The position numbers were made by a program, and so were the translations under genes. Under the pieces are notes generated by a model. The model made no database searches and was not told where the DNA came from. It was given only the letters and a program-made list of their open reading frames with translations. From a virus, in the IMG/VR virus record IMGVR_UViG_3300020580_000015, positions 1 through 60,636 of that record: a DNA stretch of 60,636 nt. One strand, written 5' to 3'. Positions 47,640 to 53,949 of this stretch are shown here, piece by piece. Positions within the stretch are counted from its first letter, which is position 1. Every line of letters begins with the position of its first letter.

Positions 47640-47895
47640 CCCTGAAAAACTCCTGAAAGCAATGTAACGTTCGCGGTCGTGGTCGAACCAGCGAGCGGCG
47701 CGCTGACTACCGATTCATTGTTGAACGGTGTCGGGCCAGTCGATAGGCTATCGTTCGCGTTCGCGATACCGTCGACAAATACTTGGTTGTTGACGCCCAT
47801 CGTAGTCGTGGCTACGTTGTTGTTTGCATTCGGCTCGCGGGCGGGCCAATCGGCGGGACGCCGAGCGGACCCGCGCCATTGTTTCCAAAAGTCAT
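47636..47895 (-). CDS. Frame-disrupted small protein (needs a -1 shift)
   Basis: ATG 47895 (AGGAG upstream) begins MTFGNNGAGPLGVPPIGPPA in the style of the neighbouring genes but stops after 27 codons (TAG 47812-47814). In the -1 frame the natural-looking continuation EPNANNNVATTTMGVNNQVF ... TTANVTLLSGVFQG runs to TGA 47636. The switch must lie in the GC-rich stretch at about 47835-47850. Either a single-base deletion (mutation or assembly error) or a real frameshift; alternatively translation restarts at ATG 47800 (54 residues). Confidence 0.6.
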
Positions 47896-48030
47896 GAGAG
47901 ACTCCTATGCATCATAAAACAGGCGCTAAGCCTGATAAGATACCTTTTACGGTACACTCGGGTCTCTCACCACCCGTTCAAAATTCATCCCCAGTATTGA
48001 CGCGCCCTGGAGGACCGGCTACCGGTTCAG
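47896..48030 (-). other. Structured intergenic stretch
   Basis: On the minus strand this gap holds three small hairpins: GGGT/ACCC with an 8-base loop, GTACC/GGTAT with a 6-base loop, and CAGGC TTAGC GCCTG (47920-47934) followed by TTTTAT. The last has the form of a weak intrinsic terminator, which could separate the promoter-proximal small genes from the structural genes. No gene seen. Confidence 0.45.
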
Positions 48031-48183
48031 TTACGAGACGCCGCCGCCAATCGCTTTGAATAACATCGAGCCGATGGCAAACAGCAACTGATTCGTGCGA
48101 GCGAGTTCCGCCGTGACGATCAGCAACAAAGCCAGCGCAGAAACGCGATATACCGCGGTACATGCGGGACGTAAAAAATTCAT
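48031..48183 (-). CDS. Small transmembrane protein
   Basis: 50 residues from ATG 48183 (ATGA overlap with the gene before): MNFLRPACTAVYRVSALALL, then LIVTAELARTNQLLFAIGSM and a final LFKAIGGGVS. One or two membrane helices. Unknown; small membrane proteins next to the late promoter could affect the envelope. Confidence 0.65.
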   Translation of the reverse strand: MNFLRPACTAVYRVSALALLLIVTAELARTNQLLFAIGSMLFKAIGGGVS

Positions 48184-48446
48184 ACTCGTTGCTCCAGCAC
48201 GGCCTGCGCCCTGCGTTTATCACCCGCTACCGCTGCGATGCAGTGGCCGCGCCACGTCGGGAACTGGCCGACGAGGTGCATGAGCGCATCGATCATCGGA
48301 GCGAAGATCTTGCCGCGCAGCTTGCCTTCGAGGAGCGCGGAGCCGGCGCGGCCGGACATTGACTCGCCGGGCTGGCCGCCAGTGATCGCGGACCCGAGGA
48401 TATCGAGCGCGAACACGAGATTGAAAACGTAGCCGCTCATCGACAT
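48180..48446 (-). CDS. Small conserved phage protein with hydrophobic N-terminus
   Basis: 88 residues from ATG 48446 (GGGAG four bases upstream; ATG 48440 in an ATGA overlap is the alternative). LVFALDILGSAITGGQPGES followed by MSGRAGSALLEGKLRGKIFA resembles widespread short phage proteins with a 'LDxLxNAxxGGxPxExxSxRAG' motif (family knowledge). Function unknown. Confidence 0.7.
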   Translation of the reverse strand: MSMSGYVFNLVFALDILGSAITGGQPGESMSGRAGSALLEGKLRGKIFAPMIDALMHLVGQFPTWRGHCIAAVAGDKRRAQAVLEQRV

Positions 48447-48583
48447 TGGCTCCCTACGCGCACCTTAAAGCCGTGCGCCTTCATCATGATCAAATTCTCG
48501 TGGAGCATCGTGATCAGGCAGTGCGCCGTCTTCCAGCGCTGCTGCACGTCGCTCCACACCTGGAACTTCAGGCGGCCGTTCAT
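48437..48583 (-). CDS. Hypothetical 48-residue protein
   Basis: ATG 48583: MNGRLKFQVWSDVQQRWKTA, then HCLITMLHENLIMMKAHGFK. It starts at the end of a 6-codon ORF (ATG 48600, MNKRRK) that itself overlaps the previous stop, forming a chain of ATGA junctions. Its stop overlaps ATG 48440 of the next gene. Confidence 0.6.
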   Translation of the reverse strand: MNGRLKFQVWSDVQQRWKTAHCLITMLHENLIMMKAHGFKVRVGSQCR

Positions 48584-48596
48584 TTGCGTCGTTTGT

Positions 48597-48767
48597 TCAT
48601 TTGCTCACCACCCCTCGCTGATACGCGTCGTGCTCGCGCAGGTCGGCGGCGCAGTCCATCACGCCGTGCCAGTCGTCGCGCCAAAACTTTCCTATCATGT
48701 CTTGCTTGATCACTTCGCGCTGCTCGGCGGGCGATAGTGTCGGCATGGTCGACGTGTTGGCGCTCAT
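48597..48767 (-). CDS. Hypothetical 56-residue protein
   Basis: MSANTSTMPTLSPAEQREVI, KQDMIGKFWRDDWHGVMDCA, ending DLREHDAYQRGVVSK. Short helical proteins with a 'F..DDWHGVMDCA.DLRE' motif occur in other phages. The ATG overlaps the stop of the DNA-binding-like gene (TGATG at 48765-48769). Confidence 0.65.
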   Translation of the reverse strand: MSANTSTMPTLSPAEQREVIKQDMIGKFWRDDWHGVMDCAADLREHDAYQRGVVSK

Positions 48768-49087
48768 CAGCGTTTCTTCCATCGCTCCAACGTGCGTTGC
48801 ACGGTGGCGGTCGCGTTCTGCACTTCATCAATGTACCACAGAATGCAGCCGTCTATGCGCACGGGCAGCGGCGCCATCTTGCGCGCGAGGAGTCGGCCCA
48901 GCTCGCCGTGGCTGCACTTGAAGAGCACCGTCAGGTTCTCTCGGGTGTACATGGCCGGCGGCTCTTTGCGAGGTTCCCGTGGCTCGGCAACCGGCACGAT
49001 GGTGCGATGTTCTTTGTCGTAGACCAACGGCACGAAGGGTTTCTTCGGTGTATCTGTCCACGGGATCGTCGTTTGAATCTCACTCAC
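48767..49087 (-). CDS. Small HTH DNA-binding-like protein
   Basis: 106 residues. After a Pro-rich leader (TDTPKKPFVPLVYDKEHRTI), the part YTRENLTVLFKCSHGELGRL then ARKMAPLPVRIDGCILWYID looks like an AlpA/excisionase-type winged helix (helix-turn-helix, then a wing with a Trp-Tyr strand). It is the second gene of the late operon and may regulate it (inference). Confidence 0.65.
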   Translation of the reverse strand: MSEIQTTIPWTDTPKKPFVPLVYDKEHRTIVPVAEPREPRKEPPAMYTRENLTVLFKCSHGELGRLLARKMAPLPVRIDGCILWYIDEVQNATATVQRTLERWKKR

Positions 49088-49448
49088 CAGTGAATTCCTT
49101 CGTCAGCTGCTGCTCCAGATACATCGCGGCAGCGCGAGCCAGGAGCGGACTCTCGCGCAAAGCGCCGATGGCTGTATTACACCCGCCACAGAGTAAAGAA
49201 CGAACCCGACCTGTCTTATGATCGTGATCGACATGTAGCGTGCGGTCGCTGGGTGTTCTGCAAATCGCACAGACGCCATTCTGCTGTACGAACATTCGAT
49301 TAAAATCTTCGACCGACAACCCGTACAAACTCTTAAGTCGATATCTCAGGTTGTACTTTTCCTTCAGTGCCTTCGCTCTTGCCGACTCAAGGTACTTTCG
49401 CTTATATGCCGCGCGTCTGCCAATGTACGGATCTGAGGCTTCTTTCAT
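49080..49448 (-). CDS. EndoVII-like HNH nuclease
   Basis: 122 residues. A basic N-terminus (RRAAYKRKYLESARAKALKE) then YGLSVEDFNRMFVQQNGVCA, ICRTPSDRTLHVDHDHKTGR and VRSLLCGGCNTAIGALRES: the full EndoVII zinc and His-Me pattern. First gene of the minus-strand operon, with AAGGAG before its ATG. Could resolve branched DNA before packaging or be a homing nuclease. Confidence 0.9.
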   Translation of the reverse strand: MKEASDPYIGRRAAYKRKYLESARAKALKEKYNLRYRLKSLYGLSVEDFNRMFVQQNGVCAICRTPSDRTLHVDHDHKTGRVRSLLCGGCNTAIGALRESPLLARAAAMYLEQQLTKEFTGE

Positions 49449-49527
49449 AACAACTCCTTAATGCTGCGGTGCGGCGGGCGGGCGGGCGGCCGACACGAAT
49501 CCAGCCCTACCCACCTTGTTAGGGCAT

Positions 49528-49555
49528 TTTATAGACTTTTGGCCCCAGTCGTCAA
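49528..49555 (-). promoter_or_regulatory. Sigma-70-like promoter of the minus-strand operon
   Basis: Read on the minus strand: TTGACG (49550-49555), 16-base spacer, TATAAA (49528-49533). Close to host consensus. It points into the EndoVII-like gene and the whole late operon, with a roughly 75-base leader. Confidence 0.75.
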
Positions 49556-49951
49556 TATGACGATGCTGACGATGGTTCCTGTTACTTCACCGCTGGGCCT
49601 AACCTGTTTTGACCCCCCGGCGCGACGATGCGGAGGTAACCGAGACTTCCGATCCCTTAGGGGGTTTCGAGATATCCCCAAGCATTATGACAGCATGGGG
49701 TACCCCCGCACCCGACGGCCAGCAGCCAGGCAGCAGGCAGCGGCCCAGGTCGACCACGATATGGGCGTATCGTGCTAGATGATGGTGCATGCTGCACTCG
49801 CACATGAATACTATTCATCGAGAGCCAGCATAGGTTGAATTTAACCGCCATATCTTTATCGCACCGCACCATACGTCGCGAGGTGGGGGCAGTCCGTGGT
49901 CAGAGTGGGGTAGCCCCAGCGGCTAGTAGTGCGTGGTGGGGCAGGGCTATA

Positions 49952-50067
49952 TGATGATGATGGTTGATACCTATCTTACCCCACACCCCCACATATACTA
50001 TCACTACTGTATACCTAATAATACCGACTCTCACGTCTAAGGGGATAGGTATCAACTATCATCATCA
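49952..50067. repeat. 24-bp inverted repeat around TTGATACCTATC
   Basis: Left arm 49952-49975 and right arm 50044-50067 are reverse complements at 23 of 24 positions (the odd pair would be G-U in RNA), separated by 68 bases of AT-rich sequence. The core TTGATACCTA occurs a third time, in direct orientation, at 50113-50122 just after the promoter. The pattern fits operator or initiator sites, or a large cruciform. Confidence 0.75.
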
Positions 50068-50071
50068 GTAG

Positions 50072-50108
50072 TTGACACTTGACTGGGGGTAGCGGCTGGC
50101 CTTACTCT
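50072..50108 (+). promoter_or_regulatory. Early promoter region, TTGAC-TACTCT type
   Basis: Two overlapping -35-like hexamers, TTGACA (50072-50077) and TTGACT (50079-50084), precede TACTCT (50103-50108), the second at an 18-base spacing. The initial transcribed region contains TTGATACCTA. It drives the gene at 50145, whose ribosome site GGAGGG is at 50131-50136. Confidence 0.6.
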
Positions 50109-50144
50109 GTAATTGATACCTAACATATTGGAGGGCTGGTACAC

Positions 50145-50498
50145 ATGGGAAGCACGGTCGCAGCGCAGCGCAGCAGGCTGCACAACGAAGGATATGTGGC
50201 GCTACGCGCCAAGATCATAGCGCACTACAAGACGCTGCCATTGATGGGCCGCGAGGCGGGCGCCAAGGCGTACAAGCTGCCGCCGAAGCTTGGGCACTGG
50301 CACGATACGCACAGCGCCCTGGTGCTCTCTGTGTGCCCCGAGCTGGATGATGTGGTGCGAGCCATAGACGAGCTGCGAGCACAGCGCGACGCAGATGCTA
50401 TTGCTGCGCAGCATATCAGACGCAAGCCGGGCGGTAGGGGCTCGAACATCAGTCACCAGACGCCTGAGCTGGTTGGCGAGTGGCCGCCACGTCAATAA
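50145..50498 (+). CDS. Early protein, paralogue of the C-terminal part of the next gene
   Basis: 117 residues: MGSTVAAQRSRLHNEGYVAL, LPPKLGHWHDTHSALVLSVC, PELDDVVRAIDELRAQRDAD. The H(S/T)ALVL..xPEL...V.AI..L pattern recurs at the end of the 276-residue neighbour, so the two share a domain by duplication. First gene of the early operon. Unknown family. Confidence 0.75.
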   Translation: MGSTVAAQRSRLHNEGYVALRAKIIAHYKTLPLMGREAGAKAYKLPPKLGHWHDTHSALVLSVCPELDDVVRAIDELRAQRDADAIAAQHIRRKPGGRGSNISHQTPELVGEWPPRQ

Positions 50499-50534
50499 TG
50501 TGACGCACCTCTAGTATCCAGCATCAAGCCGTGC

Positions 50535-50540
50535 TACTCT
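50535..50540 (+). promoter_or_regulatory. TACTCT element ahead of the gene at 50578
   Basis: TACTCT at 50535-50540, followed by TTGAGTTGTACCCA. The downstream part matches the initial region after the other TACTCT elements (TTGTACC). No good -35 hexamer is visible at 16-18 bases, so this is a weaker or activator-dependent copy. Confidence 0.4.
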
Positions 50541-50577
50541 TGAGTTGTACCCAACACCGAAGCTAGGAGCGCGAGAC

Positions 50578-51408
50578 ATGAAGACCAAAGGTCAGCACCG
50601 CGGACACTGCCAGAAGTGTGGCGCCATCCAGGTCGTGCTACCCACGGGCAAGCTGGCCGATCACGGCTACACTGTCCCCAACGGCTACTTCAAAGGCACA
50701 TGCCAGGGCAGCAACCAACTCCCGCTCCAGGTCTCGCGCGTCATCACCGACGCCATCATCCGCGCGATGAATGACCTGGCCGCACGCAACGAGGTGCACG
50801 CCATTGCACTGGGCGCCGGGCAGCTCAAGCCCGAGCAAGTGCAGCAGCTCACCGCATGGGGCAGCCGCGAATACACCTACGTTGATCGCAAGCAAGTGCC
50901 GATCATGAAGCCCTGGAGCGAGGGCACGGGCGCAGAGCGCACTGAACAGCTGAAGCTTGAGATCGGCCGGGCCGAGAGCGATGCCCACTTCTTCCGCTCG
51001 CATGCCAAGAGCATGAGCGAGCTAGCGCAGGCCGTGCACGGCACCGCACTGATTGACCGCGACGCTGAAGAGCTGGCGCGCAAGGCGGAGCGCGCTGCGA
51101 AGACCGCACCAATTGCCGGCGCGTATCGCACGAAGATCGAACAGAAGCGTGCGCTCGAAGCGCTCGGTGTTGAGTACAGCAAAGCGCGGCGCGTCATCAT
51201 GGACCGCTACCTCAGCACAGCGCACAGCGAGCGCACCGATGCCGGCAGCAACGTCTACAACAGCATGCCGTTCAACCTGCATTGCTGGAGAGCGAAGCAC
51301 ACCGCGCTGGTGCTCGACACGTATCCCGAGCTGGCGCCCACCGTTGAAGCCATCGAGATCCTCGTCATCAACCGCAACGAGATCAAGGCACGGCCGGTGA
51401 TCAAGTGA
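50578..51408 (+). CDS. Early protein with zinc-knuckle N-terminus
   Basis: 276 residues from ATG 50578, with TAGGAG upstream. The N-terminal knuckle (HRGHCQKCGAIQVVLPTGKL ... TCQGS) offers Cys/His zinc ligands. A helical middle (LKLEIGRAESDAHFFRSHAK) is followed by a C-terminal domain (HCWRAKHTALVLDTYPELAP) shared with the preceding gene. The layout suggests an RNA- or DNA-binding early regulator, but no family is known. Confidence 0.75.
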   Translation: MKTKGQHRGHCQKCGAIQVVLPTGKLADHGYTVPNGYFKGTCQGSNQLPLQVSRVITDAIIRAMNDLAARNEVHAIALGAGQLKPEQVQQLTAWGSREYTYVDRKQVPIMKPWSEGTGAERTEQLKLEIGRAESDAHFFRSHAKSMSELAQAVHGTALIDRDAEELARKAERAAKTAPIAGAYRTKIEQKRALEALGVEYSKARRVIMDRYLSTAHSERTDAGSNVYNSMPFNLHCWRAKHTALVLDTYPELAPTVEAIEILVINRNEIKARPVIK

Positions 51409-51485
51409 GCACCTTTCTGCTCCTCGTGCTCGGCATCGCGTGCACGATCTGGTACACCAACAGTGTGAGGAAGAATCGCAAATGA
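51405..51485 (+). CDS. 26-residue membrane mini-protein
   Basis: GTG 51405 overlaps the previous stop (GTGA). It encodes MSTFLLLVLGIACTIWYTNS followed by VRKNRK: one transmembrane helix with a basic tail, as in many phage micro-proteins. The stop overlaps the ATG at 51482. Confidence 0.55.
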   Translation: MSTFLLLVLGIACTIWYTNSVRKNRK

Positions 51486-51610
51486 ACCCACGCAAAGACT
51501 GGTCATGGCGGACCGATGCCGAGACGCGCAAGGCGCTCGACGTAGGTGCCAAGAAGATCAAGGCAGCCAAGGCCAAGGCTGCACCACCGAAGCAGGAGAG
51601 ACGCAAGTGA
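51482..51610 (+). CDS. 42-residue Lys/Ala-rich protein
   Basis: ATG 51482 (ATGA overlap): MNPRKDWSWRTDAETRKALD, then GAKKIKAAKAKAAPPKQERR. Basic, probably disordered, nucleic-acid-binding in style. Its stop overlaps the next GTG start (GTGA, 51607). Confidence 0.55.
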   Translation: MNPRKDWSWRTDAETRKALDVGAKKIKAAKAKAAPPKQERRK

Positions 51611-51777
51611 GCAGACTCATCGAGCTGGTGCGCGAGCAGATCCTTGAAGAGCTGCCGCAAATCACGGACTCGTTCATACGCGAGCGTGCCGTCGATCGCG
51701 AGATCAACAGCCTCACGCCGCTCGAACTGTTGGAGCGCATCAGCGACGCGCTACGCAAAGGCTACAGGCAGTTGTGA
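51607..51777 (+). CDS. Hypothetical 56-residue helical protein
   Basis: GTG 51607: MSRLIELVREQILEELPQIT, DSFIRERAVDREINSLTPLE. Strongly helical and acidic. GAGAG lies upstream. No family recognised. Last of a run of four genes with 4-base overlaps. Confidence 0.65.
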   Translation: MSRLIELVREQILEELPQITDSFIRERAVDREINSLTPLELLERISDALRKGYRQL

Positions 51778-51780
51778 TGG

Positions 51781-51812
51781 TCGACGGCCAGGCTATTTGC
51801 TTGGAGTTACCA
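51781..51812 (+). promoter_or_regulatory. Degenerate copy of the early promoter motif
   Basis: TCGACGGCCAGGCTATTTGC, then TTGGAGTTACC, aligns with the motif at 53895 (TTGACGGCCGGCCAGGCTGT then TTACTCTGGATTTGTACC) with a 4-base gap in the spacer. The -10 position is TTGCTT. It precedes the gene at 51842. It could be a decayed or weakly active copy. Confidence 0.35.
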
Positions 51813-51841
51813 CACAATCAAATCATGGACGCGAGGTACAT

Positions 51842-52459
51842 ATGAGCATTACCGACGATCAATCAGGATTCAATGGGCTGGAAGCGTATAGCAAGGCGTG
51901 GCTGATCGCGCCGAACCCAAACAAACTCACCACGGAGAACGCTGAGAGTGAAGAGCGCAGCACCTACAAGAGCGCGACCGAAGGCCCGATTCCACTGTCC
52001 TTCAAGGGCCGGCACCTCATGCAACGCCTGCGCACCTCCACGATGGCGGCGATTCAGTTCGGCAACTGGCATGTGTTCGGCGAAGCAGTGTCGCGCAGCC
52101 GCGCCGCGATTGCTCGGCGCATGGGCGAGCTGGAAGCGCGAGTCGCGGCAGCCGATTCATTCAGTGCCTGGGCGAACAGCATTCGCACGAAGAATCTGAT
52201 CAAGCGTTGCGTAAACGCGGAGCACAAAAACCAGGAGCTGATGTTCGACTACCAACTGCTGCAACAGAAGCTGACGGACTCATTGACTGAAGTTCACCGC
52301 TCGTGGGCGGCTGAGCGTGCTGAGTGGCAGGAGCGGACCGCGATTGATGAAGCCTTCATCGTATTGCTTGGCGACCGGTTGGGCAAGCGCCTGGCGCAGA
52401 TCGACACCATACGCCGCGCATGCGACGTAGCTGCCAGCGACGCGCGGCTAGATCCGTGA
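51842..52459 (+). CDS. Hypothetical 205-residue protein
   Basis: ATG 51842: MSITDDQSGFNGLEAYSKAW, then GRHLMQRLRTSTMAAIQFGN and a helical C-terminal half (ELMFDYQLLQQKLTDSLTEV). Earlier frame extension to 51644 mirrors another gene and is not used. The helical second half may be a coiled coil. Family unknown. Confidence 0.75.
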   Translation: MSITDDQSGFNGLEAYSKAWLIAPNPNKLTTENAESEERSTYKSATEGPIPLSFKGRHLMQRLRTSTMAAIQFGNWHVFGEAVSRSRAAIARRMGELEARVAAADSFSAWANSIRTKNLIKRCVNAEHKNQELMFDYQLLQQKLTDSLTEVHRSWAAERAEWQERTAIDEAFIVLLGDRLGKRLAQIDTIRRACDVAASDARLDP

Positions 52460-52557
52460 ACGAAGAGCGCAGAATCGGCCTAATAGTAGGCATTTGCGGG
52501 CTGGTTGCGCTCGTAACGTTTGCCTGTATAATGGTGGCGCTCGGAACCAAAAACTAG
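52456..52557 (+). CDS. 33-residue membrane mini-protein
   Basis: GTG 52456 (GTGA overlap): MNEERRIGLIVGICGLVALV then TFACIMVALGTKN, a single transmembrane helix with charged N-terminus. Its own coding DNA holds a strong promoter (52505-52532). Confidence 0.55.
   Translation: MNEERRIGLIVGICGLVALVTFACIMVALGTKN
52505..52532 (+). promoter_or_regulatory. Sigma-70-like promoter inside a mini-gene
   Basis: TTGCGC (52505-52510), 16-base spacer, TATAAT (52527-52532): a near-consensus host promoter. It would start transcription about 25 bases before the gene at 52567. The promoter is read through by the membrane mini-gene's codons (GCC TGT ATA ATG). Confidence 0.65.
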
Positions 52558-52566
52558 GAGATTGAA

Positions 52567-53016
52567 ATGGCGAACAAATTTGACGGCGACATCCGCCCGC
52601 TCTCGAACGATCAGCGCTACATGGGCGTGGTCTTCACTGGCTCGATGAAGAACGCGATCAAGCAGGCCAAGGCCGCGCCTGATCACGGCCTGGCGCCGCG
52701 CAATCCGGCGGCAGCTCACGGCATCAGTCGCAATCGCGCGGCGCTCCTGGAGCACCTGAATCTGTTGTCGGAGCCGGCCATCGGTCACGACGTGTACATG
52801 CACGGGAAGATCGACCCAAGCATCCCGGCGTTGCGCGCCCACATAGCCGACCTTGAGACGGTGCTTCAATTCTACGTCGATGCCTTCCCAGCGTTTCGCA
52901 GCAAGCCAGTTGGAGCGCCGGGTAGCATTGAACGGAAAGCGCAGAACGTCCATATCGACTACGAGAATCTAGCGCGAAAGTTTTTGCCACAGGCTAATAC
53001 AGAGGTGAAACCGTGA
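52567..53016 (+). CDS. Hypothetical 149-residue protein
   Basis: MANKFDGDIRPLSNDQRYMG, then KNAIKQAKAAPDHGLAPRNP and a helical C-terminal half with LRAHIADLETVLQFYVDAFP. TAGGAG lies upstream. The stop overlaps the GTG of the RMF-like gene. Unknown function. Confidence 0.75.
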   Translation: MANKFDGDIRPLSNDQRYMGVVFTGSMKNAIKQAKAAPDHGLAPRNPAAAHGISRNRAALLEHLNLLSEPAIGHDVYMHGKIDPSIPALRAHIADLETVLQFYVDAFPAFRSKPVGAPGSIERKAQNVHIDYENLARKFLPQANTEVKP

Positions 53017-53309
53017 GCGCATATGATAAGGGGTTTGCCGCTGGTCTAGAAGGAAGACAGGCTGCAACTTGCCCCTATAAGTCTCAGCGCAATGCGCGCG
53101 TCCAATGGTTCGACGGATTCGATAAAGGCTGTTTAGAGCGAGAGGCAGCAAAGCAGATTCCGGTCAATCTGCCTTTCGAGCGTATACCGCAGCACGCGAG
53201 CGATCCAGGCTTTGGTCCAGTTCCGCCTGAATCAAATGTCGTATCTATTTTGAGTGTAGAGGCCGAAGTGCCACAATCCGATGTAGAAGCAGACGTGCCC
53301 CGATTGTGA
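53013..53309 (+). CDS. Ribosome modulation factor-like (RMF/CrpP-type) protein
   Basis: 98 residues. YDKGFAAGLEGRQAATCPYK followed by ARVQWFDGFDKGC is the RMF signature (A/GxxG..A...CPY....R..W..G...). RMF binds and shelves 70S ribosomes; related short domains (CrpP) occur on plasmids and phages (family knowledge). Here the domain is followed by an acidic extension (VEAEVPQSDVEADVPRL). It may alter host translation (inference). Confidence 0.7.
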   Translation: MSAYDKGFAAGLEGRQAATCPYKSQRNARVQWFDGFDKGCLEREAAKQIPVNLPFERIPQHASDPGFGPVPPESNVVSILSVEAEVPQSDVEADVPRL

Positions 53310-53500
53310 GCAACCAACACACTGAAACGTGCGGCTGTGTCGTGACCATCGAGCCTGGTCACGTCTACACGAAGATGTGCGAGCAGCATAAGGATGAGGC
53401 GTTTCGATACACTCGGCAAGACATGATCAATAGTCTTGACGACCTGATAAGAACCGGCTTTAGAGGCAGTACCGACAACCGCGATCTAATAGGAGGATGA
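53306..53500 (+). CDS. Hypothetical 64-residue protein with Cys/His pattern
   Basis: GTG 53306 overlaps the previous stop (GTGA). MSNQHTETCGCVVTIEPGHV, KMCEQHKDEAFRYTRQDMIN: Cys-x-Cys and Cys-x2-His positions allow zinc binding. It is followed by a strong AGGAGG site for the next gene at 53492-53497. Confidence 0.65.
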   Translation: MSNQHTETCGCVVTIEPGHVYTKMCEQHKDEAFRYTRQDMINSLDDLIRTGFRGSTDNRDLIGG

Positions 53501-53501
53501 T

Positions 53502-53870
53502 ATGTGCTTAGACATCGATCCAGAAATCAAGACGCTGAAAAATCGCGTCGTGTGGAAAGTGTTCGACAAGGAAACCGGCAAGATCGCATCGCTGCACAGG
53601 GGCGCGGTTTATCCGAAAGGTAAACTGGTCGAGCGCTCTCCCGGCCCAACCACCATGACCATGTATGAGGATACAGTCGTCGGCACGCGCGGCCTGCATT
53701 TCTTTCGCAGCAAAGCGCTGGCCCTGGCTGAGGCCCGCACCTTGCACAACACCTACATCGCCAAGTTTGCGGTGAACCCGGCGGATTTCATGTTCGCCAA
53801 TAGCACGGAAGTGATGTACGAGCGCGCAACGCGCATCAGCAACTTCATCAAGGCCGGCTACGGCGATTGA
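53502..53870 (+). CDS. Hypothetical 122-residue protein
   Basis: MCLDIDPEIKTLKNRVVWKV, TMTMYEDTVVGTRGLHFFRS, AKFAVNPADFMFANSTEVMY. The pattern 'GLHFFRS..LAL..A' and a beta-sandwich-like mix suggest a small enzyme or binding domain reminiscent of the front part of DUF7666 proteins, but homology is not certain. Confidence 0.65.
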   Translation: MCLDIDPEIKTLKNRVVWKVFDKETGKIASLHRGAVYPKGKLVERSPGPTTMTMYEDTVVGTRGLHFFRSKALALAEARTLHNTYIAKFAVNPADFMFANSTEVMYERATRISNFIKAGYGD

Positions 53871-53894
53871 CCATCAACGCACCTGGTCGGCCTG

Positions 53895-53922
53895 TTGACG
53901 GCCGGCCAGGCTGTGTTACTCT
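53895..53922 (+). promoter_or_regulatory. Promoter-like TTGACG-16-TACTCT
   Basis: TTGACG (53895-53900), 16-base spacer, TACTCT (53917-53922), then GGATTTGTACCTACGAGG. It shares hexamers and the TTGTACC initial region with the copies at 50103 and 50535. It lies 28 bases before the exported protein gene at 53950. Confidence 0.6.
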
Positions 53923-53949
53923 GGATTTGTACCTACGAGGTAAAAATTT

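Larger units (their letters stand above)
49449..50144 (+). other. Divergent control region without genes
   Basis: About 700 bases between the divergent operons. From left to right it holds the leader of the minus operon with a GC-rich tract of GGGC repeats (about 49467-49492), the minus-strand promoter (49528-49555), a palindrome ATGAATACTATTCAT (49804-49818), a 24-bp inverted repeat (49952-50067) and plus-strand promoter elements (50072-50108). It is the AT-richest stretch of the window by eye. It is a candidate for the replication origin and the main regulatory switch. Confidence 0.6.

Noticed and set aside
49467-49492. G-quadruplex switch in the late leader
   Set aside because: The GGGC runs give only three full GGG tracts plus a GG and could simply be GC-rich repeats; no supporting context.
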